NCBI GenBank assembly: GCA_002709005.1 | Contig: PAPH01000012.1 | Span: 16,197 to 80,196 of the forward strand | Direction: 5' to 3' | DNA length: 64,000 nucleotides | Source: Hyphomicrobiales bacterium | GTDB lineage: Bacteria; Pseudomonadota; Alphaproteobacteria; Rhizobiales; Rhizobiaceae | Shown: positions 8,482 through 16,839 of the stretch, one piece after another | How the letters are laid out: the number at the start of each line of letters is the position of its first letter | Position numbering within the stretch: position 1 is the first letter of the stretch | The notes under the pieces: generated by a model | Database searches by the model: none | The model's input: only the letters and a program-made list of their open reading frames with translations | What the model was told of the DNA's origin: nothing | Position numbers and translations under genes: made by a program

Positions 8482-9429
8482 CTATCCCTTGACCGGCCAT
8501 GAGTTCATGGCCTCTACAGTGTCGTCGAATGATGTGAGCGTGCCGTCCGAGCCAAGCCCCATCGCCACCTTCGCGGCGACGGCAGAGGCAAAGCGTGCGC
8601 TCTCGCGAATGTCCCAGCCCTTCGACAGGCCGACGATGATGCCGGCCGAGAAGCTGTCGCCGCAGCCGGTGGTGTCGACCACCTTGATGTCGTGCGCGGG
8701 CAGCGTGAACGCGTCGCCCCCTTCCGGATCGACATAGACGCCGTCGCCACCCATCGTCAGGATCGCGTTCTTGACGCCGTGGCTCTTGAAGTAGCGCGCG
8801 ACCTCGGCCGGATCGCTCACCCCCGCCATCTCGGAAGCTTCCTCGATCGAGGGGATGAAGTAGTCGATATAGGGCAGAAGCGGCTTGACCAGCTCCACGG
8901 TCTCCGGGTTCGCCTGGATCAAATCGAACGTCGTCGTGCGCCCGGCTTCCTTGGCGGCCTTGAGGAACTTGACCGACGGCTCGCCGTCAAAAGCGGCGAG
9001 AAGACCCGTGCCGCCGAGATGGACGATCTTGGCGTCGAGCGCGCCGGCATAGTCTGCCTCGGTCAGCGTGAAGGTCCGTGCCGTGCCCGGCACATGCAGC
9101 GCGGGACGTTCGCCGTTCGGACGGACCGGGAGAATGGTCGCCGAGGTCTGCACCGAACCGTCGCGAAACACCATGTCGGTGTTCATGCCGTAGCGTTGCA
9201 TCTTGCTGACCAGGAAGTCGCCCATGTCGTCTTCCCCGACGGTGGAGACCATCCGGGTCTTCAGTCCGAGAATGGCGCAGTCCATGCCGGTGGCCGCCGC
9301 CGTTCCGGCCACGGTCATGCGGATTTCCTCGATAAAGTCCGCACGCCCGCCTTCGGGGATCTTCGTTACCGGCCGGCCGAGAATGTCGAGCACGGCAAAG
9401 CCGACGGAGCTTACGTCGAATGTCGTCAT
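8482..9429 (-). CDS. PfkB-family carbohydrate kinase
   Basis: This 315-residue protein has the PfkB/ribokinase fold signature near its C-terminus, DTTGCGDSFSAG, with catalytic base D258 and the anion hole G255-D258. It transfers phosphate from ATP to a sugar, sugar acid or nucleoside hydroxyl. It sits directly after the two ABC permease genes (14-nt gap) and 4 nt before an SDR, as expected for the kinase that traps an imported sugar. With a class II aldolase in the same operon, a simple reading is import, oxidation to a ketose, phosphorylation and aldol cleavage. The exact sugar is not deducible. Length is normal for the family. Confidence 0.92.
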   Translation of the reverse strand: MTTFDVSSVGFAVLDILGRPVTKIPEGGRADFIEEIRMTVAGTAAATGMDCAILGLKTRMVSTVGEDDMGDFLVSKMQRYGMNTDMVFRDGSVQTSATILPVRPNGERPALHVPGTARTFTLTEADYAGALDAKIVHLGGTGLLAAFDGEPSVKFLKAAKEAGRTTTFDLIQANPETVELVKPLLPYIDYFIPSIEEASEMAGVSDPAEVARYFKSHGVKNAILTMGGDGVYVDPEGGDAFTLPAHDIKVVDTTGCGDSFSAGIIVGLSKGWDIRESARFASAVAAKVAMGLGSDGTLTSFDDTVEAMNSWPVKG

Positions 9430-9443
9430 GTCAGTTGTTGTCC

Positions 9444-10433
9444 TTATTCAGCGCGTTTGCGCAGTCCGAACGAAAGTCCGAGCACCAGGAACACCAGCAC
9501 GCCGATGCCCACCTGCTGCCAGAAGAAGTTCCACCCGATCAGCAGAAGCCCGTTGCGCATCACCGCGAGCAGCGCCACGCCGATCAGCGTGCCGAGAACG
9601 GACGGCCGGCGTTCCGCGCTGATCGCGGTCCCGATGAAGGTGGCGCCGATGGCGTCGAGCAGGAAGGCATCGCCCGCCAGCGGCACGTAGGACCGCACCG
9701 TCGAGGAAAGCAGGATGCCGGTGATGCCGGAAAGCACCGCGCAGGAGATGAACACGATCGACATGTGGAACGGTACCCGGATGCCCGAGTAGCGCGCCAC
9801 ATCCGCCTGCGCGCCGAGCGCTGCCACATAGCGGCCGAAGACCGAGCGATGCAGCGCCAGATAGACACCTATGATGCAGACCACGAGGATGATGATCGGC
9901 GTCGGGATGCCCAGCAGCGACGTGCGCGCAATGGCGTCGAACGGCGCGGCGTATTCGGCGCGGGTCAGATAGATCGGCACGCCGCCCTGCGTCGAAAGCT
10001 GCTGGATCGACTTGCCGATGAACAACACGCCGAGCGTCGCCAGAAACGGATTGATCTTCAGCTTGTTGATCAGGAAGGCGTTGAGCAGGCCCACGCAGAA
10101 CGCCGCGCCCAGTCCGCCCATCACCGCGAAGGCACCCATGTAACCGGCCGCGATCATCATGATGAAGATCATGGAGGACAGGTCGATCGACACGCCCACC
10201 GACAGGTCGATGCCGCCGGCGCCGATAACGATCGTCATGCCCAGCGCGACGATGGCGAGCAGTACCACCTTGTTGGAAATCAGGTTGAAGATGTTCTCGC
10301 CGGACATGAAGCCAGGAGCCGCGAAGGTGAAGAAGATCACCACCGCAATGAAGGCGACGATCACCGCATAGTTGGAGGCGGCTTCGAGGCTGAACCGGCT
10401 TTCGCGGACGGCAGTATCTGTCTGGTTTGTCAT
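9444..10433 (-). CDS. Ribose-type ABC transporter permease (second)
   Basis: The 329-residue integral membrane protein has about 9-10 hydrophobic segments and is of the RbsC/BPD_transp_2 type, including the conserved GGIDLSVG segment that contacts the ATPase. I chose the ATG at 10433 (11 nt after the preceding permease stop, with GGAGGTAG upstream) over a longer extension whose translation is not permease-like. It forms the membrane channel with the neighbouring permease gene and is energised by the ATPase at 11440-12954. Its substrate is delivered by the binding protein at 13132-14121. Confidence 0.93.
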   Translation of the reverse strand: MTNQTDTAVRESRFSLEAASNYAVIVAFIAVVIFFTFAAPGFMSGENIFNLISNKVVLLAIVALGMTIVIGAGGIDLSVGVSIDLSSMIFIMMIAAGYMGAFAVMGGLGAAFCVGLLNAFLINKLKINPFLATLGVLFIGKSIQQLSTQGGVPIYLTRAEYAAPFDAIARTSLLGIPTPIIILVVCIIGVYLALHRSVFGRYVAALGAQADVARYSGIRVPFHMSIVFISCAVLSGITGILLSSTVRSYVPLAGDAFLLDAIGATFIGTAISAERRPSVLGTLIGVALLAVMRNGLLLIGWNFFWQQVGIGVLVFLVLGLSFGLRKRAE

Positions 10434-10444
10434 GTCTACCTCCG

Positions 10445-11443
10445 TCAGTGCTTCTTGGCGAACGAGGTCACGGTCACGACCAGCAGGATGAGCGCACCCT
10501 GAACGCCGCTGACCCAGTAGGAAGAAATCCCGAGCAGCTGAAACCCGTTGGCGAGAAAGCCGATGAACAGCGCCGCCAGAAGCGTGCCGCCGATGGTCGG
10601 GATGAAGCGCCGCGAGAACACGGTTCCGAGAAGGGCTGCGGCGAGGATTGGCAACAGCATCAGTCCGGTTCCCGGCGTCGAGGACGACAGCCGCGAGACG
10701 ATCAGGATCGATGCGACACCGGCCATGAAGCCCGAGAAGATATAGGCGCCGTAGACGTAGCGTCCGGTATTGATGCCGGCTGCGCGGGCGGCTTCGATAT
10801 GACCGCCCACCGCATAGAGCCGAAGTCCGATCTTGCTGTAGTGGATCGCCCAGACGAGCAGCACGGAGCCGATGATCAGGCACCAGGCAAGCGTCGATAT
10901 TCCGAGAAAGCGGCCGAATGCGAGTACGGTCATGAGATCCGACTGGACGGGAACGACCGTGTTCTCGGTGAGCGTCAGTTCGACGCCGGCGGCGATGTTC
11001 ATCACCGCAAGCGTGCCCAGAAGCGGCATGATCTTGAGGGTGACGACCGCGAGACCGTTAAAGAAACCGATCACCATGCCGGTGCCGATCGCGGCGGGGA
11101 TGGCGACATAGTTGCCGTATCCCTCGCGCATCATCACCGCATAGACCGCGGCGCAAAGCCCGGCATTGGCGGCGATCGAAAGATCGATACCGCCCTTCTG
11201 GACGTCGGTGCCGGTGCCGATGAAGACCACCGTCATCGCGAATGCGAGGAAGCCCAGAATGGTCGATTGCTCGACCACGTTGATCATGTTGTAGGTCGTG
11301 GTGAAGCCACGCGCCGTGAGCGCGAAATAGATCATGATCCCGGCGAATGCCGCGAAGGCTCCCAGCCGGATCGCGAGCTTGGCGAAGACCTTGGAGTTGA
11401 ACCACCCGCGGCTGGTCGCGGGAGCGTGCTCGACAGCCGTCAT
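10445..11443 (-). CDS. Ribose-type ABC transporter permease (first)
   Basis: A 332-residue inner-membrane protein of the RbsC family with about 9-10 predicted transmembrane segments and the GGIDLSIAANAG motif. Its ATG overlaps the ATPase gene's stop by 4 nt, giving translational coupling. With the second permease (11 nt downstream) it should form a heterodimeric pore, unlike RbsC homodimers, an arrangement common in rhizobial sugar and polyol importers. Substrate identity depends on the binding protein and is not known. Confidence 0.93.
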   Translation of the reverse strand: MTAVEHAPATSRGWFNSKVFAKLAIRLGAFAAFAGIMIYFALTARGFTTTYNMINVVEQSTILGFLAFAMTVVFIGTGTDVQKGGIDLSIAANAGLCAAVYAVMMREGYGNYVAIPAAIGTGMVIGFFNGLAVVTLKIMPLLGTLAVMNIAAGVELTLTENTVVPVQSDLMTVLAFGRFLGISTLAWCLIIGSVLLVWAIHYSKIGLRLYAVGGHIEAARAAGINTGRYVYGAYIFSGFMAGVASILIVSRLSSSTPGTGLMLLPILAAALLGTVFSRRFIPTIGGTLLAALFIGFLANGFQLLGISSYWVSGVQGALILLVVTVTSFAKKH

Positions 11444-12954
11444 GCCCGTTTCCTTTCAGTTTCCGCGACCGCGCCCGAGGCGGCGGCCAGAAGCCGGTCC
11501 GCGTCGATCTCGCCGCGCTTGTATTCGCCGATGATCTTGCCGCGATAGATCACGAGCACCCGGTCACACATCTCGGTGACCTCTTCGAGGTCCGATGAGA
11601 CGAAGACCAGTCCCTTGCCCTCGGATGCGAGGCGGTTCATCAGGTTGTAGATTTCCACCTTCGCGCCGACGTCGACGGCCACGGTCGGCTCGTCGAGCAG
11701 GGAGATCTCGGAATTGCAGCCGAGCCACTTGCCGACGACGACCTTCTGCTGGTTGCCGCCCGACAGGTTCTTGACCAGCGTGTGCCGGTCGGGCGTCTTG
11801 ATGCCGAGATCACGGATCAGACCGTCGACCACTTCGGCTTCCTTCTTGCGATCGACAAAACCTCTGGTCGACAGCTGGCCGAGCGAGGCGAGCGACATGT
11901 TCTCGCCCACCGACAGTCCGGTCGCCACGCCATGGGCCCGGCGGTCTTCCGGAATCTTGGCGACGCCCGCGTTGACCGCATCGACCGGCGAGCCGAACTT
12001 CTGCTGCTTGTCATGGAGAATGATCTCGCCCGCATCCGGCTTGATCTGGCCAAACAGCGTGTTGAGCACTTCCTTGTCGCCGGAGCCGAGAAGACCCGTC
12101 AGGCCGAGGATTTCACCCGAGCGGATATCGAAGGACACGTCCTCGAAGGCGCCGTCCACCGTCAGGTTCCTTACCGACATCACCGGCGCGCCGATCTCGA
12201 CCTCGCGGCGGGGATACATCTCGGACGTATCGCGGTTGGTCATCATCTCGACGATCTTCTGGATACCGACCTCGGAAGGGTCGACCACGCCGACATCCGT
12301 GCCGTTGCGCAAAACGGTCACCACGTCGCAAATCTCGAGAATTTCGGACATGTAGTGGGAAATGAAGACGATCGCGAGACCGTCGGTCTTCAGCCGGCGG
12401 AGCACTGAGAACAGACTCTCGACCTCACGGCTGACCAGTGCCGCCGTCGGTTCGTCGAGCACCATGACCTTGGCATCATGGGCCAGCGCGCGGGTGATCT
12501 GCACGATCTTCTGCTGGGCGGTCGACAATTCGCTGATCAGCGTGCGCGGATCGAGATCGAGTTCGAAATAGAGCTTGAGCAGTTCGCTCGCCCGGCGGTT
12601 CATCTCGCGGTAGTTGATGAAGGGCCCGACGCGCGGCTCGTTGCGCAGGAAAATCGCCTCGGCGACCGTTGCGGTCGGCACAAGCAGGCGGTCCTGGTGA
12701 ATGAAGTGGACGCCTTCGGCCTCGATCGAGGCGGGGGTGATCTGGTCGAGCGGCTTGCCGAAGACAGACACATTGCCGCTGGTACGGCGGTAGATGCCAG
12801 CCAGGATCTTGATGATGGTCGATTTGCCGGCACCGTTCTGGCCGACAAGCCCGTGAATGGTCCCTGCCTCGACAACGAGATCGGCGTCGTCGAGCGCCTT
12901 GACCGGCCCGAAAATCTTGTTGATCGAGCGCATTTCGATGGCGGCAGCGGTCAT
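11440..12954 (-). CDS. Ribose-type ABC transporter ATP-binding protein (two NBDs)
   Basis: The 504-residue protein is a tandem nucleotide-binding-domain ATPase of the RbsA/MglA type. The first domain has Walker A GQNGAGKST (38-46), a signature reading LSTAQQ, and the Walker B VLDEPTAAL. The second has the degenerate Walker A typical of this family (GLLGSGDKE), signature LSGGNQQ and Walker B LLDEPTVAVD. It powers import of the operon's sugar at the inner membrane. The ATG at 12954 was chosen because GGAGGAG stands six nt upstream; a 15-residue longer form is less likely. A 177-nt gap holding a GC-rich hairpin separates it from the binding-protein gene. Confidence 0.94.
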   Translation of the reverse strand: MTAAAIEMRSINKIFGPVKALDDADLVVEAGTIHGLVGQNGAGKSTIIKILAGIYRRTSGNVSVFGKPLDQITPASIEAEGVHFIHQDRLLVPTATVAEAIFLRNEPRVGPFINYREMNRRASELLKLYFELDLDPRTLISELSTAQQKIVQITRALAHDAKVMVLDEPTAALVSREVESLFSVLRRLKTDGLAIVFISHYMSEILEICDVVTVLRNGTDVGVVDPSEVGIQKIVEMMTNRDTSEMYPRREVEIGAPVMSVRNLTVDGAFEDVSFDIRSGEILGLTGLLGSGDKEVLNTLFGQIKPDAGEIILHDKQQKFGSPVDAVNAGVAKIPEDRRAHGVATGLSVGENMSLASLGQLSTRGFVDRKKEAEVVDGLIRDLGIKTPDRHTLVKNLSGGNQQKVVVGKWLGCNSEISLLDEPTVAVDVGAKVEIYNLMNRLASEGKGLVFVSSDLEEVTEMCDRVLVIYRGKIIGEYKRGEIDADRLLAAASGAVAETERKRA

Positions 12955-13086
12955 CGAATTCTCCTCCAGAGCAATTTCGATTTTTGGCGGAATCGGCAAA
13001 TCGAAATGCGTAAATTAATTCAGTCGCCTGTCGAAGCTGCCCGTTCACGCCTGAAGGCGAAACGGCCTAAGAGCATCAATAGAGGT

Positions 13087-13112
13087 GGAGCCCCCCGAGG
13101 AGGAGGGGCTCC
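13087..13112 (-). other. Intercistronic hairpin after the binding-protein gene
   Basis: GGAGCCCC (13087-13094) pairs with GGGGCTCC (13105-13112), in the gap between the binding-protein stop and the ATPase start on the minus strand. There is no T run, so it is more likely a 3' mRNA stabiliser or partial attenuator that keeps binding-protein mRNA in excess over the membrane components. Confidence 0.55.
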
Positions 13113-13131
13113 GTAACCGAGTGTTTGGCAC

Positions 13132-14121
13132 TCAGTCCTTCTTCGGGAGGAAGTCCTCAGCCGTCTCCGCGGCATTTTCCTTGGTGATCAGCACGGCCGG
13201 CACGAAGGTGAAAGGCGGAACCTCTTCACCGGCGAGATAGGCTGCAACATTGTCTGCGGCGCGCTTGCCGATCTCGTAGGGCTGCTGGGCGGCAACAGCG
13301 CCGGCCGGCGAACCTTCGGTGGCGACCATCTCGACATATTCCGGGCTGCCGTCGACGCCGTAGGTCATGACGTCCTTGCGTCCGGCGGCCTCGATCGCCT
13401 GGGTGGCACCGATCATCGGCACGTCCCAGCAGGCCCAGACCGATTTCAGGTCGCTGTCCTCACCGTACTGGGTCAGGATGTCGGTTACGTCCGAATAGGC
13501 CTGCTGCACGGTGTTGGGGATCACGTCGCGCAGTTCCGGCTCGATGATCTCGATTTCCGGGAACGACTGCAGGACGTATTTGAGCTGGTCATAGCGGATC
13601 TTGCAGACCGGCACCGAGTAGAAGCCGTTGAAGACGGCGACCTTGCCCTTGCCGCCCATGTCGTTGACCATCTGCAGCGCCAGTTCGGCACCGATCGAGT
13701 AGTTGTTCGACGTGGTGTTGTTGATCGCGTGCGGGGTCGAGGTATCGACGGTGAACAGCGGAATGTCGGCCTGGCGGATACGCTGGAGCCAGGGGTTGAG
13801 AACGTCCAGGTTGCCGAGCTGCTCGAGAATGGCGTCGGGCTTCTGGGCGATCAGGGTCTGGATCTGGCTGATCTGGGTCTGGTCGTTACGCCCGGCATCG
13901 AGCGCGATCACTTCGGCGCCGAGTTCCTTGAGACGGTCGACCTGGCCACGATAGGCCATCAGGTCCCAGTGGTGGTCGGTGCCGATGACGGTCACGCCGA
14001 CGGTCTTGCCCTCGAGCGGCTTGTCCTGGGCCATGGCCGGGAACGACACCGCCAGCATGGTGGTGGCGAGCGCAATGGCCTTGACCGTCGAGCGGCGGGA
14101 AATCTTCGTTTTCTGGTGCAT
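13132..14121 (-). CDS. Periplasmic sugar-binding protein of ribose-type ABC importer
   Basis: The 329-residue product begins with a basic Sec signal peptide (SRRSTVKAIALATTMLAVS), with cleavage after A31 (AMA|QD). The mature protein has the type I periplasmic binding fold of RbsB-like proteins: a first strand KTVGVTVIGTDHHWD, later DAGRNDQTQISQIQTLIAQ, and IPLFTVDT. It should capture a monosaccharide, polyol or related small molecule and pass it to the permeases. GAGGAGG precedes the ATG at 14121; a longer ATG at 14145 would disturb the signal peptide. It lies 82 nt after the class II aldolase gene, an order that suggests it may also have its own promoter. Ligand not deducible. Confidence 0.92.
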   Translation of the reverse strand: MHQKTKISRRSTVKAIALATTMLAVSFPAMAQDKPLEGKTVGVTVIGTDHHWDLMAYRGQVDRLKELGAEVIALDAGRNDQTQISQIQTLIAQKPDAILEQLGNLDVLNPWLQRIRQADIPLFTVDTSTPHAINNTTSNNYSIGAELALQMVNDMGGKGKVAVFNGFYSVPVCKIRYDQLKYVLQSFPEIEIIEPELRDVIPNTVQQAYSDVTDILTQYGEDSDLKSVWACWDVPMIGATQAIEAAGRKDVMTYGVDGSPEYVEMVATEGSPAGAVAAQQPYEIGKRAADNVAAYLAGEEVPPFTFVPAVLITKENAAETAEDFLPKKD

Positions 14122-14203
14122 GGTTTCCTCCTCTAATGCATCCAAATTTCGGGCTTATTCCTTGTTTTCGCGTGCTCCCGAGGCACAAGAGCGGCGGGTC
14201 ACG

Positions 14204-14857
14204 TCACCATGCGTGTCCATAACCGGCCATTCTGCTGATGACGTTCTGAATCTCCTCCTCGCTCAGAAGCGGAGGCTCGCCGAACGGCAGGCAGCCAAGA
14301 TACTGTTTGGCGAGGGTCTCGACCTCGACGGCCAGCCACATCGCCTTGCTCAGGCTGTTGCCCGTGGCAATCATGCCGTGATGGGCGAGCAGGCAGGCAG
14401 TGCGTCCTTCTAGGGCCGCGAGCGCATTGTCAGACAGCTCTTTTGTTCCAAAAGTCGCATAAGGCGCGCAACGAATATCCGATCCGCCGCAGATCGCGAT
14501 CATGTAGTGAAGCGGCGGGATGGATTTCTCCATGATCGACAGTGTCGTCCCGGCCGTCGGGTGGGCGTGCACGATCGCGTTGACTTCCGGCTTGGCCTTC
14601 ATGATGTCGAGATGGAACTGCCACTCCGAAGAGGGGCGGCGACCACCGTCACGCGAGCCGTCGAAGCCCATCCAGACAATGTCGTCCTCCGTCATCTCGC
14701 TATAGGGCAGCGACGTCGGGGTAATCAGCATGCCCTCGCTGTCGCGGACCGAGATGTTTCCCGACGTCCCCTGATTGATCCCGGACCGGTTCATCTCCAG
14801 ACACGCGGAAATGATGGACTGGCGCTTTTCGCTGGAAGTGGTCGTTGCCGCGGTCAT
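14204..14857 (-). CDS. Class II aldolase (AraD/FucA family)
   Basis: The 217-residue protein has the zinc site of the class II aldolase/adducin family: H97 and H99 in HAHPT, a further His in AHHG (H159/H160), and the catalytic Glu E78 in SSEW. Family members cleave phosphorylated ketoses to DHAP plus an aldehyde, epimerise pentulose phosphates, or decarboxylate keto acids. It sits 14 nt after the first SDR gene of the operon and upstream of the ABC importer. With the operon's PfkB kinase and aldehyde dehydrogenase, retro-aldol cleavage of a phosphorylated ketose is the most economical reading, but the family has diverse reactions and this is inference. Confidence 0.9.
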   Translation of the reverse strand: MTAATTTSSEKRQSIISACLEMNRSGINQGTSGNISVRDSEGMLITPTSLPYSEMTEDDIVWMGFDGSRDGGRRPSSEWQFHLDIMKAKPEVNAIVHAHPTAGTTLSIMEKSIPPLHYMIAICGGSDIRCAPYATFGTKELSDNALAALEGRTACLLAHHGMIATGNSLSKAMWLAVEVETLAKQYLGCLPFGEPPLLSEEEIQNVISRMAGYGHAW

Positions 14858-14871
14858 GTAATCTTCTGTCC

Positions 14872-15645
14872 TCAAAGTGCGGTATATCCGCCGTCGATCG
14901 CCACGATCGACCCGGTCATGTAGGTGGAGGCCGGAGAGGCCAGGAATACGATGAGCGCCGCGACTTCCTCGGGCTCGCCGCAACGGCCCATCGGGGTCAT
15001 GTCGAGCCAGACGTCGAAGAGTTCGGGCCGCGCCCGCATGCCAAGCGTCATCTCGGTGGCGATGTAGCCTGGCGCAAGCGCATTGACCCTCACGCCGGTC
15101 TTCGCCCATTCGACGGCGAGTGCCTTGGTGAGCTGATGGACGGCGCCCTTGGAGGTCATGTAGCTGGAAGCGAACTGCGGACGGTTGATGATGCTGCCCG
15201 ACATCGAGCCCATGTTGATGACCGAACCACGCCCGGCCTCGACCATCTGTCCGCCGAACGCGCGGCACACCCAGAAGGTACCGTTGACGTTGACGTCCAT
15301 CACCTTGAGCCAGTCTTCGTCGGAGATTTCGGCAGCACTGTGCAGACGGGCGATGCCGGCCGAGTTGAGCAGGATGTCGGCGACACCGCTGCGCGCCTTG
15401 ACCTCGTCGGCCACCCGGTTGACCGCCTTGGGATCTGTCACGTCGAGAAGCGCGGTCTTCACCTCGCAGCCGGCCTCGGAAAGTTCGGCGGCCGCGGCAT
15501 CCAGCGTATCCTGATTGAAATCGAGCAGTTCGAGCTTCGCGCCGCACTGGCCGAGGGCCCGTGCCGCTTCGAGGCCGATGCCACTGGCGCCACCGGTGAT
15601 GACAGCGAGCTTGCCGCTCAGATCGTTCGCGTTCCTGTAGTCCAA
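14872..15645 (-). CDS. Short-chain dehydrogenase/reductase, first gene of sugar operon
   Basis: A classical SDR: TGGASGIG at residues 17-24, D42 after the second strand suggesting NAD(H), NSAG near 94-97, and catalytic S147-Y162-K166. I place the start at a TTG at 15645 because GAGGGGG lies just upstream at proper distance and it gives the usual SDR N-terminus (257 residues). A TTG at 15672 is also open, adding nine residues that would swallow the ribosome site. There is no in-frame ATG. As the first gene behind the double-operator promoter, it probably oxidises the imported polyol or sugar. A 14-nt gap separates it from the aldolase gene. Confidence 0.9.
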   Translation of the reverse strand: MDYRNANDLSGKLAVITGGASGIGLEAARALGQCGAKLELLDFNQDTLDAAAAELSEAGCEVKTALLDVTDPKAVNRVADEVKARSGVADILLNSAGIARLHSAAEISDEDWLKVMDVNVNGTFWVCRAFGGQMVEAGRGSVINMGSMSGSIINRPQFASSYMTSKGAVHQLTKALAVEWAKTGVRVNALAPGYIATEMTLGMRARPELFDVWLDMTPMGRCGEPEEVAALIVFLASPASTYMTGSIVAIDGGYTAL

Positions 15646-15776
15646 ACAAACCCCCTCGCCGTACCCAGTCAATCAGACCGCACGGCGCTTAGGCCCCTTT
15701 TCGGGGATTGATCATTTCGGGAGTTTTCCTCCCTCCCTGACATGCACGATGACGGGAGAATTTGCCTCTGTCAATC

Positions 15777-15788
15777 TGGTTATAACCA
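15777..15788. promoter_or_regulatory. Perfect 12-bp palindromic operator TGGTTATAACCA
   Basis: A perfect inverted repeat in the 242-nt gap between the GntR gene and the SDR gene it precedes. It is the best copy of the TGG(T/G)TATA(A/C)CCA motif found at two other promoters in the window, and so is the likely binding site of the adjacent GntR regulator on the sugar operon. Confidence 0.65.
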
Positions 15789-15803
15789 CAAATGTAAATT
15801 TTT

Positions 15804-15815
15804 TGGGAATAACCA
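15804..15815. promoter_or_regulatory. Second, degenerate operator copy
   Basis: TGGGAATAACCA lies 27 bp centre to centre from the perfect palindrome and differs from the motif variant at 22090 at a single base. Two sites close to an integral number of helical turns apart would allow cooperative binding of a dimeric regulator. Confidence 0.45.
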
Positions 15816-15887
15816 GAAATTAGACAGGCGAAAACATGCTGTCCCCAAAGGCAAACAGGGGCATTTCAGGATAAGGAAGCAAGGAAA

Positions 15888-16727
15888 TCAGTTCTTGAAT
15901 GTACCCGTGGAGACGTGGATCCGCGCCACGGCCGAGTTGTAGAAGGCACGGTAATATTCCAGCGGCGCGTCCGCACCGTCATAGGCGATGGATTCGATCG
16001 AGATCAGCGGATGATCGGGGCTGACTTCCAGCCGCTTGGCCACCGTTTCGTCCGGCATCGCGGCGGTGAACCAACGCTCCGCCCGGCGCGACGTCAGCCC
16101 GTATCGCTCCTTGAGAATCTGGAAGATCGACTGTCCGGTGATGTCGAGCTTTTCCATGTCGGGCACCTTGTGGCCCGGCAGCGAGATCAGGGTGTGGGTG
16201 ATCGGCTGACCGTCCGACTTGTAGATGCGTCCCACCCGCACCACCGTGCCGCCGGGCGGCAGGCTGAACACCCTTGCCTCGTCCTCGTCAGGCTCGTCGC
16301 GGCGGAATTCGAAGGCGACGGCAGTGACCTTGTGCCCCCGCGCCTCGAGATCGGAGTGAACCGAGACGTTCGACGTCAGGAAGTTGGTTTCCATCACAGG
16401 CTTGGCGACGAAGATGCCGCGCCGGGGAACCTTCATCAGCAGCCCCTCGTCGGCGAGACTGCCGAGAGCGGCGCGCACCACTGGCCGGGAGACGTTGAAG
16501 ATCTCGCACATCGCCTGCTCGGAGGGCAGCCGCGCATCGGGCTTGAGCGCGTCCTTGCCGATCTTTTCCGAGAGCGCGTTCTTCAACTGCACCCAGAGCG
16601 GCGTTGTGCTGTCGCGGTCCAGAATCCCCTCATCGGCAATCTCCCGGAGGATGATCACGTTCGAACTGTCGTCCTCGACATTGCGAGGCCGGCCACGTCC
16701 GCGCCGCTCTGCGTTTGCAATTGCCAC
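15888..16727 (-). CDS. GntR-family transcriptional regulator with UTRA effector domain
   Basis: The 279-residue protein has an N-terminal extension rich in Arg and acidic residues, a winged helix-turn-helix at about 45-110 (PLWVQLKNALSEKI, LPSEQAMCEIFNVSRPVVRAAL), and a C-terminal UTRA ligand-binding domain of the HutC subfamily. Such proteins are usually repressors released by a pathway substrate or sugar phosphate. It starts at GTG (16727) behind GGGAG. It is transcribed in the same direction as the sugar operon, whose promoter lies 0.1-0.24 kb downstream with two operator copies. The same motif at 22090 and 2194 suggests a wider local regulon. The assignment of regulator to motif is inference. 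Confidence 0.92.
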   Translation of the reverse strand: MAIANAERRGRGRPRNVEDDSSNVIILREIADEGILDRDSTTPLWVQLKNALSEKIGKDALKPDARLPSEQAMCEIFNVSRPVVRAALGSLADEGLLMKVPRRGIFVAKPVMETNFLTSNVSVHSDLEARGHKVTAVAFEFRRDEPDEDEARVFSLPPGGTVVRVGRIYKSDGQPITHTLISLPGHKVPDMEKLDITGQSIFQILKERYGLTSRRAERWFTAAMPDETVAKRLEVSPDHPLISIESIAYDGADAPLEYYRAFYNSAVARIHVSTGTFKN

Positions 16728-16839
16728 TCTCAGACTCCCAGACTTTCGATTCCCGCTTTTTCAGCTTCCGGTTATTATTGATAGGTTTTCTCGCGTCACG
16801 CCAGTACGCGGATCGTACCCCTTTCGCCCAATCCCCCGC

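Noticed and set aside
9444..10883. Extended 479-codon form of the second ABC permease
   Set aside because: The first 150 residues translate the neighbouring permease gene out of frame; homology and a ribosome site support the start at 10433.
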